In this document: piece by piece, positions 55,636-64,000 of the stretch
Layout of the letters: the number at the start of each line of letters is the position of its first letter
Numbering within the stretch: position 1 is the first letter of the stretch
From: Thiomonas intermedia
Lineage (GTDB): Bacteria; Pseudomonadota; Gammaproteobacteria; Burkholderiales; Burkholderiaceae_C
DNA length: 64,000 bases
Reading direction: 5' to 3'
NCBI RefSeq assembly: GCF_002028405.1
Contig: NZ_CP020046.1
Location: 62,001-126,000 of the forward strand
Made by a program: the position numbers and the translations under genes
Notes under the pieces: generated by a model
Databases searched by the model: none
Told to the model about the DNA's origin: nothing
What the model saw: the letters and a program-made list of their open reading frames with translations, nothing else

Positions 55636-56760
55636 ATGGCCAACAATCCTGTGAAACCTCAGTCCAAGGTTTTTGTCACCCAGCCCTTTTTGCCCCCTCT
55701 TGAGGAATTTCTGCCCTACCTCCAGCAGATCTGGGACAACAAGATCCTGACCAACGGCGGACCCTTTCATGTCCAGTTCGAACGTGCGCTGTGCGAGCAC
55801 CTCGGCGTCGAACATGTGGCCCTGTTCACCAATGGCACGCTGGCGCTCGTGACGGCGCTGCAGGCGCTCCGGATCACCGGAGAAGTGATCACCACGCCCT
55901 ACTCTTTCGTCGCCACGTCGCATTCGCTGTTGTGGAACGGCATCCGGCCGATCTTCGTAGACGTCGACCCCAGGACGCTGAACCTCGATCCCTCGAAAAT
56001 CGAAGCCGCCATCACGCCGCAGACGACAGCGATTCTGCCCGTTCACTGCTACGGCCATCCCTGCGACGTCGAGGCCATCCAGCACATCGCGGACATCTAC
56101 AACCTCAAGGTGATCTATGACGCCGCGCACGCCTTCGGGGTTGAGGATGCAGGTGGCAGCATCCTGCGGCATGGCGATCTGTCCGTGCTGAGTTTTCACG
56201 CGACCAAGACCTTTTCGACTTTCGAAGGCGGCGCCATCGTCTGCCCCGACGCGAAGACCAAGCAGCGCATCGACCACCTGAAGAATTTCGGTTTCGTCGA
56301 TGAAACGACGGTCGTGGCTCCGGGCATCAATGGCAAGATGAGCGAGTTCAATGCTGCGCTGGGCCTGCTGCAACTCAATTACATCGGCGAGGCCCTTTCG
56401 CGGCGAGCCGCCCTGGACGCGCAATACCGAAGCCTGCTGTCGGCGGTACCCGGCATACGCTGTGTGCCCGACAACGGAGAAACGGTCCGTAATCACGGCT
56501 ATTTCCCCGTGCTCGTGGGGCCCGAGTATCCGCTCACGCGCGACGCGCTCTACGACAAGCTGAAAACGCGTGGCTATCACGCGCGCCGTTACTTTTATCC
56601 ACTGATTTCGGATTTCCCGATGTACCGCGGATTTCCCTCGTCTCGCCGCGACAATCTGCCCGTAGCCACACAGATGGCCGAGCAGGTGCTGTGCCTCCCC
56701 ATCTTCCCGGCGCTCGATCACCAGACCGTCGAGGACATTGTCGCGATCATTGCGGAATGA
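55636..56760 (+). CDS. DegT/DnrJ/EryC1-type sugar aminotransferase
   Basis: The 374-residue PLP enzyme has 'LFTNGTLALVTALQAL', 'VITTPYSFVATSHSLLWNG', 'IYDAAHAFGV' and the PLP-binding Lys191 in 'SFHATKTFSTFEGG'. The family transfers amino groups to nucleotide-linked keto sugars such as dTDP- or UDP-4-keto hexoses. It starts 25 bases after flgL and precedes an acyltransferase gene, so it likely makes an N-acylated amino sugar. Attachment to flagellin is inference from location. No dehydratase or nucleotidyltransferase partner is in the window. Confidence 0.9.
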   Translation: MANNPVKPQSKVFVTQPFLPPLEEFLPYLQQIWDNKILTNGGPFHVQFERALCEHLGVEHVALFTNGTLALVTALQALRITGEVITTPYSFVATSHSLLWNGIRPIFVDVDPRTLNLDPSKIEAAITPQTTAILPVHCYGHPCDVEAIQHIADIYNLKVIYDAAHAFGVEDAGGSILRHGDLSVLSFHATKTFSTFEGGAIVCPDAKTKQRIDHLKNFGFVDETTVVAPGINGKMSEFNAALGLLQLNYIGEALSRRAALDAQYRSLLSAVPGIRCVPDNGETVRNHGYFPVLVGPEYPLTRDALYDKLKTRGYHARRYFYPLISDFPMYRGFPSSRRDNLPVATQMAEQVLCLPIFPALDHQTVEDIVAIIAE

Positions 56761-56779
56761 CAACCCAAAGGTAACGACC

Positions 56780-57352
56780 ATGTTGACTCGTTCCGAGCTG
56801 GAAGCCATTGGCTTCGCCGAGGTGGGCAAGGACGTGCGGATATCGGATCAGGTCCGGTTCTATGGCGCGCATCGGATCGTTCTTGGCGACCACGTCCGCA
56901 TCGACGATTTCTGCGTCCTTTCAGCGGGTACGGGCGGCATCCGCATCGGACACCATGTGCATATCGCGGTGTTCAGCTCTCTGATTGGGCAGGGGGAGAT
57001 AAACGTGTCGGATTTCGCCAATCTCTCTTCGCGCGTCTCCATCTACAGCAGCAGCGACGATTACTCCGGCGCCAGTCTCACTAACCCCACAGTGCCCGCC
57101 GAATTCACCCACGTCAACCACGCACCGGTCTGGCTGGGCCGACATGTCATCGTCGGCTGTGGCAGCGTGATTCTCCCCGGCATCACCATTGCCGATGGCG
57201 CTGCGATAGGCGCCCTCTCTTTGGTCAATCAAGATTGCGCAGCGTTCGGCATCTACGCCGGATGCCCCGCCAAACGCATCAAGGAGCGCAGTCGCGCGCT
57301 TCTCGACCTGGAGGCGCGCTACGTCGCCAGTCAAACGTCCCAGAACCCATGA
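56780..57352 (+). CDS. hexapeptide-repeat (left-handed beta helix) acyltransferase
   Basis: The 190-residue protein shows hexapeptide repeats: 'IVLGDHVRIDDFCVLSAG', 'IRIGHHVHIAVFSSLIG', 'INVSDFANLSSRVSI' and 'VWLGRHVIVGCGSVILPGITIADGAAIGALSLVNQD'. Such enzymes O- or N-acetylate (or formylate) sugars. The ATG at 56780 follows AAGGT; a longer frame from 56738 overlaps the aminotransferase and is rejected. Pairing with the aminotransferase suggests it acylates the newly made amino sugar. Its stop overlaps the next ATG. Confidence 0.88.
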   Translation: MLTRSELEAIGFAEVGKDVRISDQVRFYGAHRIVLGDHVRIDDFCVLSAGTGGIRIGHHVHIAVFSSLIGQGEINVSDFANLSSRVSIYSSSDDYSGASLTNPTVPAEFTHVNHAPVWLGRHVIVGCGSVILPGITIADGAAIGALSLVNQDCAAFGIYAGCPAKRIKERSRALLDLEARYVASQTSQNP

Positions 57353-60300
57353 CTTCATCCCTCTACCTCAATGTCGGCTGCGGCAAGGTCAAACTACCAG
57401 GCTTCGTCAATATCGATCTGGAACCAGGAGGGGACATCCAATGCGACGTGACGCAGGGGCTTCCCTATGCCGATGCCACGGTCGACGGTATCTACAGCGA
57501 ACATTTCATCGAGCATCTGAGCCAGAAGGACATCCTGGGTTTTCTCCGGGAATGCCGCCGGGTTCTCAAACCGGGAGGGCGGGCACGAATTGCGACACCC
57601 GATCTGGACGCCATCATCACGCAATTCACAGACAACAACTGGCGTCAGCCGTGGCTCGAAAAATACGGATATCAATGGATCAAGAACCGCGCTGAATACC
57701 TCAATGTGTCGTTGCGCGAATGGGGACATGCGTGGGTCGTCGACGAAGAGGAACTGTCGCGTCTGGCGAGCTGGGCAGGCCTTGAGCGTCTGCAGCGCGT
57801 CAAGCTCAATGAGAGCACCGATCCTCATTTGTCCGGACTGGAAACCCGCCTTGAATCGACGCTGATCATGGAATACGTCCGCGCCGCGGATGCCGTGGAC
57901 GACCAGCCGCTCGTGTCCATTGTCATCCCGGCGTACCGCGCGGACTTCCTCGCCGCCTGTCTCGACAGCGCCTTGGCGCAGACCCACCATCAAATCGAGA
58001 TCCTCGTCCTCGACGACAGCCCCTCCGATGCCGTGGCCCGAATCTGCGGGGCCTACGCACAACGCGACCCGCGAGTGACCTATCGACGCAACGCCCAGCC
58101 GCTCGGCGAGCCCGAAAACCTTACCCAAGGCATTCGTCTTGCTCGGGGAGAGTTCATCAAGCCTCTATACGACGATGATCTGCTTGCTCCGGACGCGGTG
58201 GAACAGCTACTTGCAGCATGGCGTGCCCATCCAGGTGTGCGGCTCGCCGCAGTTCGGCGACTCCCAATGGATGCGGCTGGCCAGCCCCTTGACGAGGCGC
58301 TGCTACCGCCGCTCTCGCAGTTGACAGGCCGTCTGCGCGGCACCGAAGTGCTTGGCCACATCCTGGCGCGCGGCCTCAATTTGCTGGGGGAGCCGACCTG
58401 CATGATGTTCCGGCGTAGCGACGCGCTGGCGATTGACGAACCCAACGTCATGAGCCTGTTCGGCCATCTTTGCGTCGGCGTGGGCGACGTCTGTCTGGCG
58501 CTGCATATGCTCTCCCGAGGCGATCTCGCCTACGTTGCAGACCCCCTTGCGAAGCTTCGCATCCATTCCGCTCAAACACAGCGGCAACAACAGACGCACA
58601 CGCTCGGCATGGCCAACTGGCAGTACCTGCGACAGCAAGGCGCGCGTCTGGGCATCGCCCTTCAACCTCAGCCGCCGTCGCCCATCGAAGCGGGAGCAGT
58701 TCCTCTGCCGACCCCGGCCTTGTCGGACTCAAGCCCAGAGCCTTCTCTGATTCGATCCGGACGCCCCCTGGGTTCGGGCACCGCCGTCCTGCTTCACTTG
58801 TTCTACCCGGATTTGTGGGCCGAATTTCTCCCTTTGCTCAGATCCCTGCCCAAGCCTTTCGATGTCTATATCTCGCTGAGCGAAGGACGGGAAGACCTGC
58901 TCGCCGACATCGCCCGCGACCTGCCGGACGCCACCGTGATCCGCCATCCGAACCGGGGCCGCGACATTGCGCCTCGCCTAGCGCTGCTGCGCATGGCGCG
59001 CGCGCAGCACTATGACCAGTTGCTCTTCCTGCACGGCAAGAAATCGCCGCATCTGAGGGAGATCGAGCACATTCACATTCCCTTCCTTCAGCACAAGGAT
59101 GGGAATCGCTGGCGTCAGGAGCTTCTTGCCGACCTCCTGGCCTCACCGCAACGCGTCATCGCCACCTTCGCACAAAACCCCAGAGTCGGACTGATCGGTC
59201 CCCACGGATTCTGGCTCGAGCTACGGGGCGACGCGAACGTGCCGCGTCTGGCTCATGTGGCCCAGCGCATGGGCATCGCGCCAGATCTCGCGCGGCATGG
59301 CTATTTCGCCGGTTCCATGTTCTGGTGCCGCCCCCAGGCGCTTGACCCTCTGCTTGCGCTGGATCTGAAAGCCGGGGATTTCGAGGATGAAGCCGGGCAG
59401 ACGGATGCCACCCTGGCCCACGTGGTGGAACGGCTATTCACGCTCAGCACGGAGCGGGCCGGGTTCGAGGTCTGCGACACCGCCGGCACCACGCTTGCCG
59501 CTCCGCCCAGACTCAACCTGCCCTGGCTGCCCGAGGACCGCTGGGCGCCGCGCGAACAGGATTGGGCACAGCAGGCCATGACGGCATGGCGGCAGGCTGG
59601 GCAGGTCGCGCCCAGAATCGCCTTGGCGCTGGCTGCGAACGCCGACTTCCCGCCACAGCCCTCGCGGGCGAGCCTGGCGGCGCAATGGCTGGCCGCACAG
59701 CCCTTGATCGAACTGCCCGCTGATCTACCGGGCGATGCCTTCCTGTCTGCCGCCAACCCGGCGCTGCTCGGCAGTGACGGCGACTGGCTCGGTCTGATGG
59801 ACGCTGGCGACCAGCTCGCCCCTGACGCCTTGTTTCGCGTCAGTCAGGCCCTTCGAGCGCATCCGCAGTGGCAACTCGTCTATACCGATGAAGATCAGAT
59901 CACCCCGGACGGCCAGCATCTTCACCCGCATTGCAAGCCCGACTTCAACCTCGACTATCTGCGCAGCCTTCCCTATATCGGCGGGCTGCTGCTGATCCGG
60001 CGTGATCTGTTCGAGGCGCTGGGTGGCTTCAACCGCCAAGCCGAAGGCGCGGAAGACTACGACCTGCTGCTGCGCGCCTGGGAGCATCTGCAGCAGACCG
60101 GCGCCGGGGAAGCCGCCATCGGCCATGTGCCCGAAGTCCTCTACCACCGGCTGCAAGGTTCGGGCCATACGCAGAAATCGGTGCCCGAGATTCTCGCCGC
60201 GGGCCATGCCGCGCTGGAGCGTCATTTCGCGCGCCTGGGCATCGCCGCCCAGGTGCAGCCCGGCCCCTTTCCGCCCTCGTTCCGGGTACGCTGGCCGCTT

Positions 60301-62175
60301 CCCGAGATCAAGCCGCTGGTATCCATCCTCATCCCCACGCGCGATCAGTTGCCCTTGCTGCAGCGCTGCGTGGAATCGGTGATCGAAAAGACCAAGTATC
60401 CGGCCTACGAAATCCTGATCATCGACAACGACAGCCAGACCGCGGAAGCCCGCAACTATCTGGCCGCCATCGAGACGAAGGAAGCCGAACTCGGCGGCCG
60501 CCTGCGCGTGGTTCGCCAGCCTGGCCCCTTCAACTTCTCCGCGATGAACAACGCCGCGGCCAAGCTGGCGCGCGGCGACTTTCTGCTGCTGCTCAACAAC
60601 GACACCGCCGCGCTGCACGACGACTGGCTGGACGACATGATGGGCCACGCCGTGCGGCCGGATGTCGGTATCGTCGGCGCCAAGCTGCTCTATCCCGACG
60701 GCAAGATCCAGCACGCGGGCGTCATTCTGGGCATGCGCGGCCCGGCCGAACATCCCTTCATCGGCCGCCCGCCGGAAGACCGCGGCTATTTCGGCCGCGC
60801 CCAACTCACGCAGAACCTCTCGGCCGTGACCGGCGCCTGTCTGCTCATCCGCAAAAGCGTTTATGAGCAGCTTGACGGGCTGGATGAACAGGCTTTCAAG
60901 GTGTCTTACAACGACATCGACCTGTGCCTGAAGGTACGCGAGGCGGGCCTGCGCATCGTGTTCACGCCGTATGCACTGCTGATGCACGAGGGTTCGGCCA
61001 GCCAGAAGGGGGGCACCGAGAGCAAGCCCGACGAGGCCAAGCTCAAGCGCTTCGCCGCCGAGAAAGACGCCATGTATGCCAAATGGCTGCCCCAGCTCGC
61101 TTTCGACCCGGCCTACAACCGCCACCTCAGTCTCGCCAGTACCGACTTTCTGCTCGAAGACCAGCCGCCTCTGAGCTGGGGCCCGGCCTGGCGCCCACGG
61201 CCGCGCGTGCTGGTGCATCCGGCCGATCGTGACGGCTGCGGCGAATACCGCATCATCGCGCCCATGCGCGCCCTCAACCGCGCTGGGCTCACGCAGGGCT
61301 GGGAAACCATGCGCCTGTACGAGCCCGCCGAAATGGAGCGCATGCAGCCCGACAGCCTGGTGGTGCAGCGACAGATGGAGTGGCCGCAGATCGAGGCGCT
61401 GGAGTGCCACGCGCGCACCAGCCGCGCGTTCCGCGTGTTCGAGATCGACGATCTCATCACCAATCTGCCGCACAAGAGTGTGCACAAGAGCACCATCCAC
61501 AAAGACATCGCCAAGCGTTTCCGCAAGGCGGCTAGCCTGTGCAACCGGCTGGTCGTGGCCACCGAGCCGCTGGCCAAGGCCTATGCGCATTTCTCCGATG
61601 AGGTCGTGGTGCAGCCGAACTATCTGGAAGCTGCGCGCTGGGCTCACCTGCAGCCGGCGCGTGCCGAGCGCAGCAAGCCTCGCGTCGGCTGGGCCGGGGG
61701 TGTGGGGCATACGGGCGATCTCGATCTGATTGCCGATCTGGTGCGCGACACGGCCGCCGAGGTCGACTGGGTGTTCTTCGGCATGTGCCCGGAATCGCTC
61801 AAACCCCTGGTCAAGGAGTTCCACACTGGGGTGCCGCTCGACCAGTACCCTGCCAAGCTGGCGGCGCTCGACCTCGATCTGGCCGTCGCTCCGCTGGAGG
61901 ACAACGCCTTCAACGAAGCCAAGAGTCATCTGCGCCTGCTGGAATACGGCATCCTCGGCTATCCGGTCATCTGTTCCGATCTCACGCCCTACCAGGGCCC
62001 GTTTCCGGTGACCCGTGTGGCCAACCGCTATCGCGACTGGACTCGCGCCTTGCGCGAGGCCGTGTCTGATCGCGCCGCGCTCCGCGACCAGGGCGATGCG
62101 CTCAGGGCCACGGTGCGACGCGACTGGATGATGGAAGATCATCTGGAAAGCTGGCTGAAAGCCTGGCTGCCCTAG
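57349..62175 (+). CDS. giant methyltransferase / multi-glycosyltransferase fusion, likely flagellin glycosylation
   Basis: 1608 residues with at least five parts: an AdoMet methyltransferase (about 1-170, 'LYLNVGCGKVKLPGFVNIDLE', 'IYSEHFIEHL'); a GT2 domain from about 187 ('VSIVIPAYRADFLAACLDSALAQTH', 'ILVLDDS'); an RgpF-type rhamnan-synthesis domain from about 477 ('VIRHPNRGRDIAPRLALLRM', 'LHGKKSPH'); a GT2 pair near 840-1200 ('VYTDEDQITPDG', 'VSILIPTRDQLPLLQRCVESVIEKTKYPAYEILIIDNDS', 'LLNNDTAALHDDWL'); and a C-terminal GT-B-like domain from about 1284 ('DRDGCGEYRIIAPMRALNRAG', 'VGWAGGVGHTGDLDLI'). The start at 57349 overlaps the acyltransferase stop (ATGA). It sits at the end of the flgB-L run, as flagellin glycosyltransferases do in pseudomonads. 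Confidence 0.88.
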   Translation: MTSSLYLNVGCGKVKLPGFVNIDLEPGGDIQCDVTQGLPYADATVDGIYSEHFIEHLSQKDILGFLRECRRVLKPGGRARIATPDLDAIITQFTDNNWRQPWLEKYGYQWIKNRAEYLNVSLREWGHAWVVDEEELSRLASWAGLERLQRVKLNESTDPHLSGLETRLESTLIMEYVRAADAVDDQPLVSIVIPAYRADFLAACLDSALAQTHHQIEILVLDDSPSDAVARICGAYAQRDPRVTYRRNAQPLGEPENLTQGIRLARGEFIKPLYDDDLLAPDAVEQLLAAWRAHPGVRLAAVRRLPMDAAGQPLDEALLPPLSQLTGRLRGTEVLGHILARGLNLLGEPTCMMFRRSDALAIDEPNVMSLFGHLCVGVGDVCLALHMLSRGDLAYVADPLAKLRIHSAQTQRQQQTHTLGMANWQYLRQQGARLGIALQPQPPSPIEAGAVPLPTPALSDSSPEPSLIRSGRPLGSGTAVLLHLFYPDLWAEFLPLLRSLPKPFDVYISLSEGREDLLADIARDLPDATVIRHPNRGRDIAPRLALLRMARAQHYDQLLFLHGKKSPHLREIEHIHIPFLQHKDGNRWRQELLADLLASPQRVIATFAQNPRVGLIGPHGFWLELRGDANVPRLAHVAQRMGIAPDLARHGYFAGSMFWCRPQALDPLLALDLKAGDFEDEAGQTDATLAHVVERLFTLSTERAGFEVCDTAGTTLAAPPRLNLPWLPEDRWAPREQDWAQQAMTAWRQAGQVAPRIALALAANADFPPQPSRASLAAQWLAAQPLIELPADLPGDAFLSAANPALLGSDGDWLGLMDAGDQLAPDALFRVSQALRAHPQWQLVYTDEDQITPDGQHLHPHCKPDFNLDYLRSLPYIGGLLLIRRDLFEALGGFNRQAEGAEDYDLLLRAWEHLQQTGAGEAAIGHVPEVLYHRLQGSGHTQKSVPEILAAGHAALERHFARLGIAAQVQPGPFPPSFRVRWPLPEIKPLVSILIPTRDQLPLLQRCVESVIEKTKYPAYEILIIDNDSQTAEARNYLAAIETKEAELGGRLRVVRQPGPFNFSAMNNAAAKLARGDFLLLLNNDTAALHDDWLDDMMGHAVRPDVGIVGAKLLYPDGKIQHAGVILGMRGPAEHPFIGRPPEDRGYFGRAQLTQNLSAVTGACLLIRKSVYEQLDGLDEQAFKVSYNDIDLCLKVREAGLRIVFTPYALLMHEGSASQKGGTESKPDEAKLKRFAAEKDAMYAKWLPQLAFDPAYNRHLSLASTDFLLEDQPPLSWGPAWRPRPRVLVHPADRDGCGEYRIIAPMRALNRAGLTQGWETMRLYEPAEMERMQPDSLVVQRQMEWPQIEALECHARTSRAFRVFEIDDLITNLPHKSVHKSTIHKDIAKRFRKAASLCNRLVVATEPLAKAYAHFSDEVVVQPNYLEAARWAHLQPARAERSKPRVGWAGGVGHTGDLDLIADLVRDTAAEVDWVFFGMCPESLKPLVKEFHTGVPLDQYPAKLAALDLDLAVAPLEDNAFNEAKSHLRLLEYGILGYPVICSDLTPYQGPFPVTRVANRYRDWTRALREAVSDRAALRDQGDALRATVRRDWMMEDHLESWLKAWLP

Positions 62176-62275
62176 GGCCTTTGCGCAAACGCCACAACTT
62201 TTACACCACACCGACCGCTTCATCCCGTGGGCCGCTGCTAGCATCGAAGCAACGCCAACGGCCTTGTCTCCCCCC

Positions 62276-63556
62276 ATGACCAGCACCACCCCTACGCCAG
62301 AAAACGCACCGCCCGAAGAGCAGAGCGCCATCATGCAAGCGCACATTGCGCGGCAGCCCATCGTCGACCGCAAGCAGCAGATCGTCGGCTACGAGTTGTT
62401 TGCGCGGGAAAGCGGCACAGCCGATCGCGCGCCGGCCGAGCACAGTGCGGAGACCGATAGCGTGCTGCTGTTCAACGCCCTGTCCAATATCGGTGCCGAA
62501 AAGCTGTTTGGCGAGAAGCTCGCCTTCATCAACTGCGTGGTCGAAGACCTGAAGGCCGAACATCTCGACATCGTCTTCCCGGATCGCATCGTGCTCGAGG
62601 TGCCGCGCGTGTACGGTGACGACGCCACCGGCATCGCCGAAGTCGCCGCGGCGCTCAAGCCCTTGAAGGAACGCGGATTCCAGCTTGCGGCCGGCCCCTT
62701 CGCCGCCGCCTCGCTATACGCCGCCTGGCTGCCCTTTCTGAGCTACATCAAGGCCGACGTCCAAGGCATTTCCGCCAACGTGGCCGTGGCTCTGCAACGC
62801 AAGGCCGAGAGTCATCGCAATCTGCGCCTCGTGGCGGAAAAAGTGGAAACGCCTGAGCAGTTCAAGATCTATTTCGACGCCGGATTTCACTTCTTCCAGG
62901 GGTATTACTTCGCCCGGCCGCAGACCATCAGTGCCAAGGTCATCAATCCCGCGCACGCCAATGTGCTGCAGCTGATGAATCTGGTCATGCGCCAGGCCGA
63001 ACTGAACGAGATCGAAGGGGTGCTCAAGCGCGATCCGGCGCTGTCCTTCAAGCTGCTTCGCTACATCAATTCATCAGGCTTCGGGCTGATGTCGGAGGTC
63101 ACGTCGTTTCGACATGCCGCGGCCATCCTCGGTTACAAGAAGCTGTTTCGCTGGTTGGCGCTGCTGCTCGCCACCGTACCGGGCAGCGCCGCATCGCCCG
63201 CCGTGGCCCGCACCGCCATCACCCGCGGGCGCATGATGGAGCTGCTGGCCAAGGGCACCCTGTCCGACGAGGACAGCGACAACGCCTTTGTCGTGGGCAT
63301 TTTTTCCATGCTCGATGTCATGCTGGGCGTCCCCATGGAGAAGGCGCTGGCCGAGATCACCCTGTCCGAGCCCATCGTCATGGCGCTCAAGGACAACAGC
63401 GGTCTGTTCGGCAGCTATCTGCAGCTCACCCGCGCCGTCGAGCAACGCGACTTCGACAACCTCGATTTCCTGGCTTCGGCGCTGGGCATTCAGGGCTGGC
63501 GCGTCAGTTCTGTCCATCTTGCGGCGCTGGCCTGGGTGGAAGAACTCGGCATCTGA
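62276..63556 (+). CDS. EAL-HDOD protein (YuxH type)
   Basis: The 426-residue protein has an EAL-like domain (about 20-205, 'ARQPIVDRKQQIVGYELFARE') and an HDOD domain (about 220-420, 'NEIEGVLKRDPALSFKLLRYINSSGFGLMSEVTSFRHAAAILGYKKLFRWLALLLAT'). The EAL part lacks the DDFGTG loop and other metal ligands, as in the YuxH group, so it is probably a c-di-GMP-binding or protein-binding module rather than an enzyme. Start at 62276; a TTG at 62264 and an ATG at 62333 are alternatives. The 100-base gap before it has no recognised terminator or promoter. Confidence 0.85.
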   Translation: MTSTTPTPENAPPEEQSAIMQAHIARQPIVDRKQQIVGYELFARESGTADRAPAEHSAETDSVLLFNALSNIGAEKLFGEKLAFINCVVEDLKAEHLDIVFPDRIVLEVPRVYGDDATGIAEVAAALKPLKERGFQLAAGPFAAASLYAAWLPFLSYIKADVQGISANVAVALQRKAESHRNLRLVAEKVETPEQFKIYFDAGFHFFQGYYFARPQTISAKVINPAHANVLQLMNLVMRQAELNEIEGVLKRDPALSFKLLRYINSSGFGLMSEVTSFRHAAAILGYKKLFRWLALLLATVPGSAASPAVARTAITRGRMMELLAKGTLSDEDSDNAFVVGIFSMLDVMLGVPMEKALAEITLSEPIVMALKDNSGLFGSYLQLTRAVEQRDFDNLDFLASALGIQGWRVSSVHLAALAWVEELGI

Positions 63557-63715
63557 GAGCTTGTGAACCTTTCAGCCATGCCCGCCTTGCTCGCCAAAAC
63601 ACCCCCGCTCTCCGTTGCAAATGCTCGCCATAGCCCGCGCTATGGCTGTGCTTTGCGCCTCGATCGGGCGCGTTTTGACGCGCCTTTCGGGCATGCCCAA
63701 AAAATTCACAAGCTC
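63557..63715. repeat. 159-bp palindromic intergenic element with 28-base imperfect terminal inverted repeats
   Basis: GAGCTTGTGAA at 63557-63567 is inverted at 63705-63715, and within the same 28-base arm CATGCCCG is inverted too. The centre has GCCATAGC-CCGC-GCTATGGC. The whole element could fold into one long imperfect hairpin. It starts one base after the EAL-HDOD stop. It has no coding capacity and resembles MITE- or REP-type repeats. Confidence 0.75.
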
Positions 63716-63729
63716 TGAAAAGGCGCGCG

Positions 63730-64000
63730 ATGAAAGAGGTCACCGCCAAGCTGTTCCGCGAGGAATATCAGGTCAATTCCGAACAGAAGACCGATCACGT
63801 CCTGCACAAGATCATCGAGCGACATGAACCGCTGGCCGTGTTGCCGCATGACCGTGCCGAGGAATTCAGTTCCACGCTGCTGGAGATCAACCGCCCGAAG
63901 CACTGGCTGATCATCGACGAACTCACTCCCGATACCGGCAACCGCCGCCTGGAAAACGGCGCACCGTTCTTCACCATAGGACGGTACGAAGGGGTGTTCG
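63730..64000 (+). CDS. YcgR-like c-di-GMP-dependent flagellar brake, N-terminal part (cut by window edge)
   Basis: The frame opens at ATG 63730 and is still open at 64000 (at least 90 residues). The sequence 'MKEVTAKLFREEYQVNSEQKTDHVLHKIIERHEPLAVLPH ... FSSTLLEINRPKHWLIIDELTPDTGNRRLENGAPFFTIGRYEGVF' resembles the YcgR N-terminal domain that precedes a PilZ domain, in particular 'LLEINRPKHWLIIDELTP'. The PilZ domain itself would lie beyond the window. Such proteins bind c-di-GMP and slow the motor at the stator/rotor interface, which suits the surroundings. Confidence 0.65.
   Translation, partial: MKEVTAKLFREEYQVNSEQKTDHVLHKIIERHEPLAVLPHDRAEEFSSTLLEINRPKHWLIIDELTPDTGNRRLENGAPFFTIGRYEGVF

Overview
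The window is a GC-rich, gene-dense stretch of a betaproteobacterial chromosome. It is almost entirely a flagellar and chemotaxis supercluster. The gene style (FlgJ with a muramidase domain, MotD-type stator protein, CheD plus CheR and CheB, flagellar sigma-54 control) and the low-complexity intergenic repeats suggest a Burkholderiales member, perhaps Thiomonas-like. That genus guess is inference from recall and no search was run. There are no rRNA, tRNA, CRISPR, IS or prophage features that I can support.

Layout. (1) 1-17160, + strand: chemotaxis operon with the end of a receptor gene, cheY, a STAS protein, cheA, receptor, MASE1-EAL protein, receptor, cheW, PAS-GGDEF-EAL protein, cheR, cheD, cheB and a third receptor. 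The three complete receptors share a nearly identical HAMP and signalling module on unrelated sensor halves. (2) 17161-17572: convergent junction filled by 64-bp tandem repeats. (3) 17573-27146, - strand: fliE-F-G-H-I-J and then fliK-L-M-N, each set led by a sigma-54-type (-24/-12) promoter. (4) 27254-29949, - strand: two sigma-54 activators. (5) 30025-34875, - strand: fliD, fliS, an atypical PilZ-like gene, motD and a SPOR-domain gene. (6) 34956-38652, - strand: flaG and two flagellin paralogues with sigma-28-type promoters and terminators. (7) 38820-42857, - strand: a four-gene operon behind a consensus sigma-54 promoter, encoding a diguanylate cyclase, a CheA-like scaffold without its phospho-histidine, a CheW-like protein and a two-TM coiled-coil protein. 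I regard this as the most unusual system here. (8) 42997-43737 flgA (-), divergent from flgB-C-D-E-F-G-H-I-J-(flgN-like)-K-L (+, 44377-55610). Four 81-bp repeats lie between the two sigma-54 promoters. (9) 55636-62175, +: a PLP aminotransferase, a hexapeptide acyltransferase and a 1608-residue methyltransferase/multi-glycosyltransferase fusion, directly after flgL and so likely for flagellin glycosylation. (10) 62276-64000, +: an EAL-HDOD protein, a 159-bp palindromic element and the start of a YcgR-like c-di-GMP brake gene.

How it fits together. The short activator, FlrC-like activator and RpoN would drive the middle genes: sigma-54-type sites were found before fliE, fliK, the FlrC-like gene, flgA, flgB and the diguanylate cyclase operon. 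FliA would drive both flagellins and probably fliD. The chemotaxis array signals through CheA and CheY to FliM/FliN. c-di-GMP genes are unusually frequent (two EAL proteins in the che operon, one GGDEF, one EAL-HDOD, two PilZ-type candidates), suggesting tight coupling between motility and c-di-GMP. fliO-P-Q-R, flhA, flhB, fliA, motA/motC, flgM, cheZ and a flagellar histidine kinase were not seen and must lie elsewhere or be absent.
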